A stretch of 64,000 bases of DNA from Candidatus Phaeomarinobacter ectocarpi (GCF_000689395.1 NZ_HG966617.1:754753-818752); one strand, 5' to 3'. Counted from the stretch's first letter, positions 25,248 to 34,620 are shown. Made by a program: numbers and translations. The notes: generated from the sequence alone by a model not told the origin.

Positions 25248-26519
25248 CTATTTCTTCGGATGCAGTCGCACCGGCAATTCGGTAAAGCCCATTACGAAAT
25301 TCGAGAGCGTGCGAGCTGGTTTGCCCACGACTTCTACACGGTCAAACCGCTTCAAAATCTCTTCCCAAAGAATGCGGACTTGCATTTCTCCAACCCGATT
25401 ACCCATACAACGGTGGATGCCAAATCCGAACGACAGATGCCGACGCGCATTCTCTCGATCAATCAGGAACTCATTCGGACGTTCGATCGCGCGTTCATCG
25501 CGATTGCCGGAGACGTACCACATCATTATGCGGTCACCCTGTTTGATCTGTTTCCCCCGAAACTCGAGATCTTCATTCGCCGTACGGCGCATGTACGCGA
25601 GTGGTGTCTGCCATCGAATGATCTCTGACACCATGTTTGGGATGATTGAAGGATCAGCTTTGAGCTTCGCAAATTCCGCAGGATTCTCGTGCAGGGCCAG
25701 CACGCCCCCAGACATTGAATTCCGGGTGGTATCGTTGCCACCAACAATAAGAAGCACCAGATTGCCCAGGAGATTCATGGGGTCGAGGTTCTTCATGTCC
25801 TCGTTGTGAGCCATGAGCGAAATGAAATCGTTGGCAGGCGGCAACTGGGCCCTTTCGGCGTAGAGGCCGCCAAATATCTCCAGGCACTCATACATGGCGT
25901 TGCGGCGGTCTTCTATTGTGAGGCCCATGGCAGCCAGTGTTTCGGGATTGGCAGTGGTCATATCGGACCACCGGGTCAGCATGTATCGGTCTTCAAATGG
26001 AAAATCGAATAGCGTCGCCAGCATTTGGGTGGTGATCTCAATGGAGACCAGATCCACCCAGTTGAAGGTTTCACCAATTGGCAGACTATCAAGCACCGCG
26101 GATACACGTTGACGAATGAGCGGCTCCAGATCTCTCAGGGCCGGTGGTGCAACCGCAGGGTTTACTGCGTTTCGTTGCGCATCATGCTTGGGCGGATCCA
26201 TGGCGATGAACGTCGCCGGATTGAAATTTTCGTCCTCGTCAGAGTTCGTGTTGCCCAGGAAGATCGAGGGCTCTGATGAGAACTGCTGGTGATTGGTATC
26301 AATCGACATGATGTCCGCATGCCGCGTCACAGACCAGAACCGCCCGAACTCTTCATGCTCAAAAAAATGCACAGGGTCTTCGTTGCGCAAGCGCTCAAAC
26401 AATTTCCAATGGTGTTGATTGAAAAAGTGGTTCGCGTCCGACAGGTCAATATCCCTGAGCGCTACTTCAGCTGGATTGAATTCGTCTGTCAGAGGGGTGG
26501 CGGCAGTGGCTTGCGTCAT
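25248..26519 (-). CDS. Cytochrome P450, CYP153-type alkane/fatty-acid hydroxylase
   Basis: A 423-aa P450 from the ATG at 26519 (TGGGAGACTTTG upstream). The haem-ligand motif FGFGIHRCMGN puts Cys at about residue 371. The I-helix GGNDTTRNSMSGG carries the acid-threonine pair, and the ExxR helix reads VSEIIRWQ. RWQTPLAYMRRTA, MWYVSGNRDE and HLSFGFGIHRC are characteristic of the CYP153 family, which hydroxylates the terminal carbon of medium-chain alkanes or fatty acids. No ferredoxin or reductase gene is adjacent, so electron partners must be elsewhere. Divergent TetR gene and strong operator lie upstream. Confidence 0.92.
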   Translation of the reverse strand: MTQATAATPLTDEFNPAEVALRDIDLSDANHFFNQHHWKLFERLRNEDPVHFFEHEEFGRFWSVTRHADIMSIDTNHQQFSSEPSIFLGNTNSDEDENFNPATFIAMDPPKHDAQRNAVNPAVAPPALRDLEPLIRQRVSAVLDSLPIGETFNWVDLVSIEITTQMLATLFDFPFEDRYMLTRWSDMTTANPETLAAMGLTIEDRRNAMYECLEIFGGLYAERAQLPPANDFISLMAHNEDMKNLDPMNLLGNLVLLIVGGNDTTRNSMSGGVLALHENPAEFAKLKADPSIIPNMVSEIIRWQTPLAYMRRTANEDLEFRGKQIKQGDRIMMWYVSGNRDERAIERPNEFLIDRENARRHLSFGFGIHRCMGNRVGEMQVRILWEEILKRFDRVEVVGKPARTLSNFVMGFTELPVRLHPKK

Positions 26520-26542
26520 CAAAGTCTCCCAGCCCAAAAAAA

Positions 26543-26575
26543 TACAACAATGTTGTAATTTGCAACATTGTTGTA
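26543..26575. promoter_or_regulatory. Long inverted-repeat operator between P450 and TetR genes
   Basis: TACAACAATGTTG (26543-26555) and CAACATTGTTGTA (26563-26575) are perfect 13-bp arms around a 7-bp spacer, starting 23 bp upstream of the P450 start. The length would accommodate one large or two cooperative TetR dimers and would cover the P450 promoter. Confidence 0.75.
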
Positions 26576-26667
26576 GTCAATAGTGCTTCGATTATAGGGT
26601 CGGCAGGGTTCGCCAAGGCTCAAATTTGCCGGGTCGAGCCTTGTAAACTTGGATTGGGACGTTTCGC

Positions 26668-27342
26668 ATGGATCAACGCACCGCAAACATGCAGGCGCGC
26701 CGGGACCGCATTATCTCGTCGGCCGAGACCCTGATCATCCAGGACTCACTGGCGGCATTCAAAATGCGCGATTTGGCCGAAGAGGTCGGTCTCAGCGTCA
26801 AGACACTCTACAATTTGTGCGGTGACAAATTTGCCATTGCAGCTGAAGTTGAGCGTCGTGCCTATGCAACCCTTGAGGCAGAGCTCTTGTCGCTGCCGGT
26901 GCTGGACGATCCTATCGAGCAGGTCTTGGCCGTAATGCAGGCCGGTGCGCAAAAGGCGATAGATCGCAAAGGGATCATTCACCCTTTGTGGCGTGGCGGC
27001 GACATTGCAGAAAAACCAAAATCTCGCCGCGCGCTTGAATTGGTTCAATTGGGATCTCACTTGGCCGAGCAAGCCTTGATCCGGGGCATCGACCAACAGG
27101 TGTTCGTTGCCGAACTCGCCGCCCCGGTCGTTGCACACCAACTATCAGTCACATGGTTTGGCAACGCCATGCTTTGGGCCCGCGATATCTTCAGCGATGA
27201 GGCATTTCTGAATCATGTCAGGTACGCCGGTCTATGCAACCTGCTCCCCTACACCGAAGCAGAAGCGGCAGATGACCTTCGAGACAGCATCATCTCATCG
27301 CAGCCGATGCTTTCCATGGGCAATAAACCAAGGACAACGTGA
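26668..27342 (+). CDS. TetR-family transcriptional regulator (probable P450 repressor)
   Basis: A 224-aa protein. The N-terminal HTH reads RDRIISSAETLIIQDSLAAF, then MRDLAEEVGLSVKTLYNLCG as helix-turn-helix. The C-terminal ligand domain (from ~70) is not assignable. It is divergent from the P450 operon with a 13-bp-arm inverted repeat between them. The arrangement predicts autoregulation and control of the P450 by a hydrophobic effector; the effector itself is inference. Confidence 0.88.
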   Translation: MDQRTANMQARRDRIISSAETLIIQDSLAAFKMRDLAEEVGLSVKTLYNLCGDKFAIAAEVERRAYATLEAELLSLPVLDDPIEQVLAVMQAGAQKAIDRKGIIHPLWRGGDIAEKPKSRRALELVQLGSHLAEQALIRGIDQQVFVAELAAPVVAHQLSVTWFGNAMLWARDIFSDEAFLNHVRYAGLCNLLPYTEAEAADDLRDSIISSQPMLSMGNKPRTT

Positions 27343-28013
27343 AGTGCGCTACCTGCGCACGGAATTGCGGGGGGGGGGGGCAGCCAGTTGATCTCAAAAG
27401 AGTTGGAGACTGGATTGTAGTCTTGCTAGGGCACGGCCAGCTTTCTAAGTCTCGTTCAACTTCTTGGTCCGAATCCTACGATGGATACCGAACGATGGCG
27501 CTGCGATGTGAGTAGTCCAGGATGGCATCTGCGACTAACTGCTGCGGTTTCGTCATTGGACGTGGTCCGCAAACAGATGTTTTTTGGGTCCTCATTGGCT
27601 CCATCTCGTGAGGTGTGAAAGCGTGTGACCTGCGGTGAACTAACTGCCGACAGCACGTACAATCCATGAGACCCCGCCCACAGTTTGAGAACAGGGGTTT
27701 TGTGCCAAAAATCGGGCGCTGCCTAAATCCATTTAGGACGTGAACGGATGATCACTTGTCGCTTCGAATGAACTTCGGCATCTCGCTCCGTACGGCTACT
27801 TCCTGTTGAGTCCGAACTCGCGTTTCATCAATGTCCGCTTCCACCATGACGTGACTGTCACGGCTTTTGATGTGCTGCTCGCTGCATCGAAAACAGCAAC
27901 GATCTCGTTTTTGCGCACGATCTGCATGGTTGATTTCGGTCAATGTACCCAACCACAAATTGACATAAATTATATGTGGAATTGATGTATGGAATGCGGG
28001 GGCACTGTCGAAA
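27343..28013. other. Intergenic region of about 670 bp
   Basis: No convincing gene. It starts with a G12 run (27369-27380). ORFs on the minus strand (about 27456-27667 and 27752-28174) show no family resemblance, and the latter overlaps the next gene. Just before the 294-aa gene, CCACA (27953-27957) and TGTGG (27975-27979) flank a TTGACA hexamer at 27960-27965, which may be the promoter. Confidence 0.4.
27369..27380 (+). repeat. Homopolymer run of 12 G
   Basis: Twelve consecutive G residues, 26 bp after the TetR stop codon and outside any gene. Such tracts are prone to slippage, and to sequencing error. Confidence 0.6.
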
Positions 28014-28898
28014 ATGAGTAGCTTTAGGAACTTGCTTCTCTTGGCCACTGTTGGCTTTGGCGCAGGTCTTCTGGGGGCGCATCCAGCGCTTGGCAATGAA
28101 CTGCGTCTTTTTGGATTGGACGCACCCATTGTATCAACGCTTGAGGACGCGCCGGCAGACATGGCGCTTGTCACAACTGCGATCGTGGCGCGTATGCGCG
28201 GCAGTGTTGAAGCAACAGACCCCGTTGTTTTTGCGCCGCCGCTTGCAGACAGGCTACTGGAGAGAACCTTCCGGTATGACGGGTTCTACGTCGAAACCAT
28301 AACCGTCAGTTACATCGGCCCCGCCAACGGCTGGGAAGCAGGTCGACGCTTATACGGCACGATCCAGTTTGCAGACGAGCTGGGCCGCAGGGCGGCCACT
28401 TCCTTTGGCGTTGAATACCTCCTCGATGATGGCGAGGTGTATGTGTCCGACGTGGCCCTTGATGTTGTTGCGCCGCCCGAGCCAGAAGTCCGGCTTTATT
28501 TTCTGCCTCAGGAAAAAGCGTCCGAGATGTTTGAAGACGCTGCCTCCAGTCACTTGGAGTTTCTCACTTTCCTTGCCGGTCACGCGCTTGATCTGCCTTT
28601 GGAGACTGAGTCTTGCAGCTGCATCGTTGCGGCAGTCTCCATGGACCGGACACCAGCCAACGCCAGCCTCTATGCCAATGTGAGTGACGTGCGAGATGGC
28701 GGCAAGATTGTTCTTGGTGCGCACTATCTGATGGAGTTCGAAGGGTGGCGCGTTGGACTTCTCGAAGGCGAGTTTGATCTTGGACCCGACTCGATCATGG
28801 ACATCCAGGCGCTTTATGCGCCACCGGCAATTGGCGACAGCAAAAAAGCGAAGCTCCAGATTGCGACAAGCTATGCACCCGGAGGTGATCGCAAATGA
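28014..28898 (+). CDS. Exported protein, paralogue of the 268-aa protein at 36795
   Basis: A 294-aa protein with a signal peptide (NLLLLATVGFGAGLLGAHPALG). The mature part shares a pattern with the protein at 36795-37601: F-x-Y-x-GF-x-V-x-x-I, R-x-L-x-G near 110, DD-x-x-V, and AVSMDR-x-P-A-x-A near residue 205. No known family. The ATGA overlap with the next gene shows coupling to the 564-aa protein. Function unknown; periplasmic or surface location is expected. Confidence 0.65.
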   Translation: MSSFRNLLLLATVGFGAGLLGAHPALGNELRLFGLDAPIVSTLEDAPADMALVTTAIVARMRGSVEATDPVVFAPPLADRLLERTFRYDGFYVETITVSYIGPANGWEAGRRLYGTIQFADELGRRAATSFGVEYLLDDGEVYVSDVALDVVAPPEPEVRLYFLPQEKASEMFEDAASSHLEFLTFLAGHALDLPLETESCSCIVAAVSMDRTPANASLYANVSDVRDGGKIVLGAHYLMEFEGWRVGLLEGEFDLGPDSIMDIQALYAPPAIGDSKKAKLQIATSYAPGGDRK

Positions 28899-30589
28899 CA
28901 CAATTGCCGATCAGGACCCGCCTTTCCACTGCCGTTTTTCTGGCGATCACAATGATCGCTGCAACGACAATGGTCCATGCGCAAGGGCATCCGCCGCATC
29001 CACCCACTCATTCTCCACAGCCGACACCTCAGCCTCCGGTATACGTGCCGCCGCCGGCACCGCCGGTGGTCCCGCCCATCTTGAAAGCTCCAATACTGCC
29101 GCCGGATACGAAAATTGGAGATTCAGATTCAGGCAAACCTGATGCGGTCGATCCCGAAGTTTCTGTCGATGCTGCCACAGACAAGGGGATCGACAAGGAT
29201 AATCTACCGCCGTTTGTCTACACGCTCGGCGACAGCGCCGACATCGCGGTATTTGCTGAACCACCGAAGGTGCCCGTTGTCGGCGAGTTCTTCTGCGACT
29301 GGCAGTGCGAAGCGGAGAAGATGTTCCCGGACTCTGACAATCCCAACGAGGAGTACTTGCAATGGGCGGAGGAACAGGCCCGCATTCAGCAAGAGCGTTA
29401 CGAACGACTACAGTCGGGCGATGCGATACCAAAGGACCTTCGGATCGAGGGAATGTCATTTACGCAGATCAAGTACCGCACAGATGAGAACGGCAATGGT
29501 CGCTTTTATCTGTTGCTGGAAGGGTTCGGCCAGGAAGCCATTTTCTCGGTTCCTGCTGACGATATTGGGTCGGGTATCAAAGCCAATCTGGACAAGGTCA
29601 GATCTGTCGCCGGCTATACGGCTGGCCACGTGAAAAGCGAGGCCGAATGGAACAGGAGCCGCGCGGAATCTGGGAGCTTCACTGAGGCCAGTACTGAAAG
29701 GTTCCGGGAAAGAGCGAAATATTATGAGGCTCTATTGGCTGGATATGGCGGACCCGTCATTGAAACAAGGAGGGAGGATGCAGGCACCGCAGGTGCCGGA
29801 CCGGCGGATGTGATGCTGCCAGACGGTGTGCCTCCGATTGATCCGTCACTCACCGACACAACGGTCGTGCCCGTACCGACAATAGATGACCCTATCGTTC
29901 TGGTAGACGCCATCACGTCAGAAGACATCTCTCTTTTTGACCCTGAGATGATGGGTGGATGGGGCAAGGAGGACACAGGCCCAGGCAGCGATGCTGCCAT
30001 GAAGGAACTTATCCGAACCACGCGTGACTTCGGCGGCGGCGAGGTCATGATCGATATCGACATAGTCGACAATGGCAACCTTGGCGAGTTGATGGATACC
30101 ATGGCCCGCGCGAGCGTGGATGTTGGCCTGGCGGTCGCCGGGGCTGTTAATCCAGCAGTCGGGATCACCATCGCGTTCGGCAAGAACGCCAAGGAGACTT
30201 ACGACTACGCGATCTCAAAAGGTCTCAATACACGGCAAGCGATTTTTGCGGCGACCACTGCTGGAGCTATCGGTGGCGCCGACACCTATGTGGTTGGCAT
30301 GGGGATCGGCAAGGTTGCGGGCTGGGTGGGTCCCGCCCTTAAGTCGGTCAGCTCCGGCGGCGCTGAGGCTGCGACACAAATGGCCGAACACGGGATCGGA
30401 ACCGCCGGCAACGCCTCCGGGTTCTCTCTTCTTGGAAATGTGGGCAAGGCACTTGTGGACAAGATGGTCGAGGAGAAAAACAATCCAAAGCGCTACATCC
30501 CTCCCAGGCGGGATGTGCCGCTTGGTCCGGGGCAGGTGACTTTCGTCATGTCAGGTGGCGGGCCATGGCATCAAAACGCGGTTCAGTAA
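28895..30589 (+). CDS. Proline-rich exported protein with Gly/Ala-rich hydrophobic C-terminus
   Basis: A 564-aa protein. A signal peptide (STAVFLAITMIAATTMVHA) is followed by a Pro/His-rich segment (HPPHPPTHSPQPTPQPP; residues ~33-60), an acidic central part, and from ~410 a Gly/Ala-rich hydrophobic region (VDVGLAVAGAVNPAVGITIA; TTAGAIGGADTYVVGMGIG). This order (signal, Pro-rich, helical middle, Gly/Ala-rich C-terminus) is shared with the protein at 34700-36793. No family recognised. Similar hydrophobic modules occur in exported toxins, but no toxin domain is visible. Confidence 0.6.
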   Translation: MTQLPIRTRLSTAVFLAITMIAATTMVHAQGHPPHPPTHSPQPTPQPPVYVPPPAPPVVPPILKAPILPPDTKIGDSDSGKPDAVDPEVSVDAATDKGIDKDNLPPFVYTLGDSADIAVFAEPPKVPVVGEFFCDWQCEAEKMFPDSDNPNEEYLQWAEEQARIQQERYERLQSGDAIPKDLRIEGMSFTQIKYRTDENGNGRFYLLLEGFGQEAIFSVPADDIGSGIKANLDKVRSVAGYTAGHVKSEAEWNRSRAESGSFTEASTERFRERAKYYEALLAGYGGPVIETRREDAGTAGAGPADVMLPDGVPPIDPSLTDTTVVPVPTIDDPIVLVDAITSEDISLFDPEMMGGWGKEDTGPGSDAAMKELIRTTRDFGGGEVMIDIDIVDNGNLGELMDTMARASVDVGLAVAGAVNPAVGITIAFGKNAKETYDYAISKGLNTRQAIFAATTAGAIGGADTYVVGMGIGKVAGWVGPALKSVSSGGAEAATQMAEHGIGTAGNASGFSLLGNVGKALVDKMVEEKNNPKRYIPPRRDVPLGPGQVTFVMSGGGPWHQNAVQ

Positions 30590-30758
30590 CGTGGCGCCCG
30601 TGAATCAGAAGCCAGCATCTGTGCCGTGTAAACAAGTTGGATGCCGCGCAGATGTGAGGTAGTCTATTCCATATTATTTTTGTGGGTAGCTACTCTCCGT
30701 AGAAGTAACACTCGGCGCTAAGCAGATTGCCGTTCGCGATCAGGGAAGCTCTTGTTCA

Positions 30759-31400
30759 GTGAAAATTATACTTGCAGATGATCATGCGCTTGTTCGCGAC
30801 GGCTTGAAGATGCTGCTTCAGTCGGCGTTTCCCAATTGCGAAGTCATCGAGGGCAAGTCATTCGGCGACGTGATCGCCATACTCAGGGACCATCGCAGTA
30901 TTGACCTGATCCTGGTCGACTTCACCATGGACGACATGCATGCGAGCACCGGCATTCGCGCCATCAAGCGCTCTGCTTCTGCCGTGCCGGTGGTCATCGT
31001 GTCAGCGCGGGATGATCTGGATGCGTATCAAATTTCCTTCGATGCTGGGGCGTCTGCATTTGTGGACAAGAAATCCGCTCATGAAAAAGTGCTGGGGGTC
31101 GTAGCGCAGGTGATGGCTGGCGAGCGGGTGTTCCCAACCGATGTGAAACGATCAACACCCAGTTCAAATCGCCGTGAGGCTGTGGCTCCAGTGGACACCT
31201 TGACGCCACGGCAGCTGCAGGTTTTGGAGTTGCTTGGTCGGGGTCTGTCGAACAAGGACATCGCGAAAAGAATTGGTATCGAGATCGGGACAGTGAAGGT
31301 GTACCTCAATGCCATTTACAGGGCGTTTGGGGTTCACAACCGTACTCAGGCTGCATTGATGGCCAAAAAGGACATCGGCGAAGAATTGCCGTCGGTCTGA
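30759..31400 (+). CDS. NarL/FixJ-family response regulator
   Basis: A 213-aa protein starting at GTG 30759 (CAGGGAAGC upstream). The receiver domain has the acidic pocket ADDH, the phospho-acceptor in LILVDFTMDD (about Asp54), the Ser/Thr of VIVSARDD and the lysine in FVDKKSA. The C-terminal LuxR-type HTH reads LTPRQLQVLELLGRGLSNKD, IAKRIGIEIGTVKVYLNAIY. It is convergent with the hybrid histidine kinase (3-bp gap), so the two probably form a signalling pair, and it lies between two exported-protein clusters it may control. Confidence 0.9.
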   Translation: MKIILADDHALVRDGLKMLLQSAFPNCEVIEGKSFGDVIAILRDHRSIDLILVDFTMDDMHASTGIRAIKRSASAVPVVIVSARDDLDAYQISFDAGASAFVDKKSAHEKVLGVVAQVMAGERVFPTDVKRSTPSSNRREAVAPVDTLTPRQLQVLELLGRGLSNKDIAKRIGIEIGTVKVYLNAIYRAFGVHNRTQAALMAKKDIGEELPSV

Positions 31401-31403
31401 GCT

Positions 31404-33215
31404 TTATCCTTTATGACTGAATAGAAATGCCGCCAGCGTATCGGGGGTGATGGGCTTGTGAAGCACATCCAGTTGCCCGCCCGCAATCCGGCGCAACAGG
31501 TCCGGGGAGCTGTCGCCCGTCAGGAGGACTGCGGGCAATGTGAGATCGCCGAAGTGTTCCTGGATTTTGGCGATCTCGGCTGGCCCTTCCCGCGCGCCGC
31601 CAAGCTGGAAATCTGAAATGATGACGTCCGGAGTGAAACCGCCATCGGCGACAACGACGTTGCCCAGAATGTCTTTGGCGCTTTTCCCCGCGATGGCCTC
31701 GCACCCCCATGCGGAGACGAGATCCAGCATGGCGGCCCGACTGTCCTTGTCGTCCTCAAGTAACACGAGCTTCATTCCATTCAGCACAGGCACATCTGTT
31801 GACCGGCTTGCAGTCAGTATTTTGGTATTTGTCGCACTACCATGGTCCCTGAGGGTGATGTCAAAACGCGCTCCTTTACCGTCGGTCGAGTTGAGGTTGA
31901 TTTCACCACCCAGCAAGGACGAAAGTCGCTTTACGATAGCCAGGCCGAGACCAAGACCGCCTTGATCTGTTGAGGTTCCTTCGACCTGGTAAAATTCCTC
32001 AAACACGCGCTCTTGCTGATCGTGATGAATGCCGGGACCATTGTCAGCGACGGATATGACGATGTCATTGTTGCCGCGGCGTTGTGCCGACAGTTCGACT
32101 TTTGAGCCCGGAGCATGGCGAATGGCATTGCCCACCAGGTTTCGCAAGATGCTTTCCAGAAGCACCCTGTCAGTGCGCACAGAGACATCACCCGGGGCCA
32201 TTGAAATTTCGCAGTTGGCTTCCGCAGCCATGGCGGAGGCTTCTGAGGAGATCGTGTGAAAGACATCCTCGATCAGGACCGGTGTCGGATTTACCTCGAC
32301 GGTTCCTGCATCCAGTTTTGAGATGTCCAGAAGGCTGTTTACCAGACCTTCCATGGCTTGCACGGACCGCTCCACGCGATCGAACATGGGCTCAAGGTGG
32401 TTGGACTTTTCCCTCAACCTATAGGCGGCGACCGTCAGGTTCATCGCGTGCAAAGGCTGGCGCAGATCGTGGCTTGCTGCAGCCAGGAACCTCGTCTTGG
32501 CCCTGTTGGAAATGTCGAGTTCATGACGCTCGCGCTCAAGGGACGCAACCAGTTCCGTTTTATCAAGGCGCAAGGACAGCGCCATGGTCATCACGCCGCT
32601 CGCATTGCGGGCTGTGGCCATCATGGCCATGAAAAACATGACCAGCGCACCACTCATAAGCTGCTGTTCAAATTGGCCTTCAAATGCCAACCGGATAATG
32701 AGTGGAATGACGGACGTTGAAAGGGCGATGACGATTGCGAAGAAGGCCGACGCAAGGGTAGCGACAGTCCCCGCGGCCGTGCCGCTGAGAAACAGAATGA
32801 AGAGGACTTGCTCCAGCGTTGTGTCTGGGACCAGGAAGACACCCGCATAGCCCCACGTGACGCCCACAAGTGTAATCAGGGCAACAAACAGTGTGCCCCA
32901 AAGGCTCGCTTTCTCCGGGGGAGGGCTTGTTTTGTGGAACAGGTATATGGCGCAGCCCCGGAGCCAGCCTAGCAGAATCATGACCGTCGCCCAGGTCAGG
33001 AGCGCTGCATGTTCTACAGTGTCCCAGAATAGATACGTCAGAACACTGATAACGATGGTGTGGACAATCACTCCCACGGGCCCTTGCTGATAAAGCAGGG
33101 TAACGCGATCGTTCAGCAACACCACGCGGCGGTCGTGAGGGACATCCGAGTCGACCAAACGTCCCCAGACTTTGCCCAGCCAGGGCGCTGCTGCGTCGTG
33201 AAGATTATCTGTCAT
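31404..33215 (-). CDS. Membrane hybrid histidine kinase with C-terminal receiver domain
   Basis: A 603-aa kinase; the ATG at 33215 is preferred over 33239. Residues ~45-210 form about six membrane segments. HisKA has the phospho-acceptor in AASHDLRQPLHAMNL, followed by HATPase_c with N box NLVGNAIRHAPG, VADNGPGIHHDQ and GGLGLGLAIVKRL. The last ~120 residues are a receiver domain with acidic residues LLEDDKDS, phospho-acceptor in VIISDFQLGG and VLLTGDSS. The SHDLRQPLHA sequence is typical of kinases paired with NarL-type regulators. It is convergent with the response regulator gene at 30759. Confidence 0.9.
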   Translation of the reverse strand: MTDNLHDAAAPWLGKVWGRLVDSDVPHDRRVVLLNDRVTLLYQQGPVGVIVHTIVISVLTYLFWDTVEHAALLTWATVMILLGWLRGCAIYLFHKTSPPPEKASLWGTLFVALITLVGVTWGYAGVFLVPDTTLEQVLFILFLSGTAAGTVATLASAFFAIVIALSTSVIPLIIRLAFEGQFEQQLMSGALVMFFMAMMATARNASGVMTMALSLRLDKTELVASLERERHELDISNRAKTRFLAAASHDLRQPLHAMNLTVAAYRLREKSNHLEPMFDRVERSVQAMEGLVNSLLDISKLDAGTVEVNPTPVLIEDVFHTISSEASAMAAEANCEISMAPGDVSVRTDRVLLESILRNLVGNAIRHAPGSKVELSAQRRGNNDIVISVADNGPGIHHDQQERVFEEFYQVEGTSTDQGGLGLGLAIVKRLSSLLGGEINLNSTDGKGARFDITLRDHGSATNTKILTASRSTDVPVLNGMKLVLLEDDKDSRAAMLDLVSAWGCEAIAGKSAKDILGNVVVADGGFTPDVIISDFQLGGAREGPAEIAKIQEHFGDLTLPAVLLTGDSSPDLLRRIAGGQLDVLHKPITPDTLAAFLFSHKG

Positions 33216-33340
33216 CGGGTACCTGACCGTCCGTATCATGGCGAATCCAGAGCGTCACCAACGGATCATCTGGGGTGTCCATCTCCAAGTTTGATCCTGT
33301 CAAAATCTGCGATGGAGGCAAAGGTTTCTAATGTTGACAC

Positions 33341-33369
33341 AAAAAAGGCCCACACCACAGGTGCGGGCC
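33341..33369 (-). terminator. Rho-independent terminator of the small autotransporter gene
   Basis: On the minus strand GGCCCGCAC (33369-33361) pairs with GTGTGGGCC (33355-33347), one G-U, followed by six T residues (33346-33341). It lies 24 bp after the stop of the gene at 33394. Confidence 0.75.
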
Positions 33370-33393
33370 CTTCCTGACAAACGATTGTAACCC

Positions 33394-34467
33394 TTAGAAG
33401 CGATAGCTGACGTTTCCGCCAATACCCCAAGCGTCATTCTCTTCGCGAGCAGCATTGTAGCTCACATCCAGTCCACCTGAAAAAGCGGTGTCGCCGAACA
33501 GACTCACACCCGCCTGCAGCAACACATCATCCTCGTCATTGGCTGGCTGTGGATTGGCTGCTGTGCGTACTTTGTCGCGCTTTACATCATTAATGTATGT
33601 GGCGCCGATGTAAGGCATGAAGTTCTGCGTGTAATACATGACGCGTCCACCAACCTGAAGCTGGGCCAGATTGCTCTTTGAGGATGCAATTACTGTGGCT
33701 GCGCTGTCAGTGTACGCATCGTTCTTGGTGTTTGAATTGTTGTATCCAAGTCGTCCGGACACCCCTATACCACCTTCAAACCAGTGGCTGAGACCAGCAC
33801 CGAATGAATAGTAATTGGTCATGCCATCCTGCGTGCCTGTCACCGTGACACCTGCTGCAGTAACGCGCCGGTTGTCTGTGGTCGATGACGTATGGGCATA
33901 GCTTGCATCCAATGACAGCCAGTCAGTAATTGCCACAGACAGATATGGCCCGAATGTTGTCGAGTCCGTGTCAGATCCACCGCCATTAAAGGCAGAGCTT
34001 GTGTCGGTCCAGGCCTGCGACACGAAAAAACCAACTGTAATCGGGCCGCCAAGGATGAAGTCCAGGCCAACTGAAACGCTGTCCGTATCGGCGTCGTAGG
34101 CGATGCCCGGTGCGTCATTTTCAGTTTCATTGTGGGAGTAGCTGACCCACGCATTCACATTCTGCCCAAGTGGCTCAATGTTCTCACCAGCAGAAACACC
34201 GGACATTGGTGCACCGGCAACCTGCGTGTTCTCGAGCGCGCGTCCGGCCTGGAGGTTTGTCAGGTGATTGGTGACTGTCGTGGAGACAATCTGCGTTTGC
34301 TGAATGATCTGCTCTGGTAGCAACGCGGAGCTTGTATCACTGGTTGACGACACAAGAGTTGCGTCGTCGGTTGTTGTGGCTGCCGGCGCGTGCTGAGCGA
34401 GCGCTGCGTGTGATGTTGAGGCGACAAGTAAAATCGCCCCCAGAACTGAATGCTTTGTTGTCGGCAT
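33394..34467 (-). CDS. Autotransporter-type outer-membrane beta-barrel protein
   Basis: A 357-aa protein from the ATG at 34467 (GGGGGACGG upstream; an ATG at 34494 is an alternative). The signal peptide ends in HAALAQ. A short passenger of ~75 residues precedes a barrel domain of ~270 residues with alternating strands (VNAWVSYSHNE, VSVGLDFILGGP, LSLDASYAHTS, QLQVGGRVMYYTQ, FSGGLDVSYNA) and a C-terminal NVSYRF with the terminal Phe recognised by the BAM complex. This is the architecture of the PF03797 domain. The short passenger suggests an adhesin-like or porin-like role rather than a secreted enzyme. A terminator follows. Confidence 0.85.
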   Translation of the reverse strand: MPTTKHSVLGAILLVASTSHAALAQHAPAATTTDDATLVSSTSDTSSALLPEQIIQQTQIVSTTVTNHLTNLQAGRALENTQVAGAPMSGVSAGENIEPLGQNVNAWVSYSHNETENDAPGIAYDADTDSVSVGLDFILGGPITVGFFVSQAWTDTSSAFNGGGSDTDSTTFGPYLSVAITDWLSLDASYAHTSSTTDNRRVTAAGVTVTGTQDGMTNYYSFGAGLSHWFEGGIGVSGRLGYNNSNTKNDAYTDSAATVIASSKSNLAQLQVGGRVMYYTQNFMPYIGATYINDVKRDKVRTAANPQPANDEDDVLLQAGVSLFGDTAFSGGLDVSYNAAREENDAWGIGGNVSYRF

Positions 34468-34576
34468 GGTTGGCCGTCCCCCGAACTGACTCATGAAAAC
34501 GCGCTTGAAACACGTAAATCTCGCAGCGCTTGCATTGAGACTTAGATCAATAAAACGGCGTCCACTATCGGTCGGG

Positions 34577-34620
34577 CGGTATAGTCCGTTCGGCCTATAT
34601 CGTTCGGTATAGTCCGTTCG
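34577..34620. promoter_or_regulatory. Duplicated 16-mer CGGTATAGTCCGTTCG in a divergent promoter region
   Basis: CGGTATAGTCCGTTCG occurs at 34577-34592 and 34605-34620 (28-bp period), with a partial relative at 34567-34577. The region separates the autotransporter (minus) from the proline-rich protein (plus), so a shared regulator could bind here. Confidence 0.5.

Noticed and set aside
27456-28174. Small minus-strand ORFs in the gap before the 294-aa gene
   Set aside because: No family resemblance, no convincing ribosome sites, and the 27752-28174 frame runs into the divergent gene. I could not support a gene.
28895-30589. Pore-forming toxin call for the 564-aa protein
   Set aside because: The Gly/Ala-rich hydrophobic C-terminus is suggestive, but no toxin signature, receptor domain or immunity partner can be seen.
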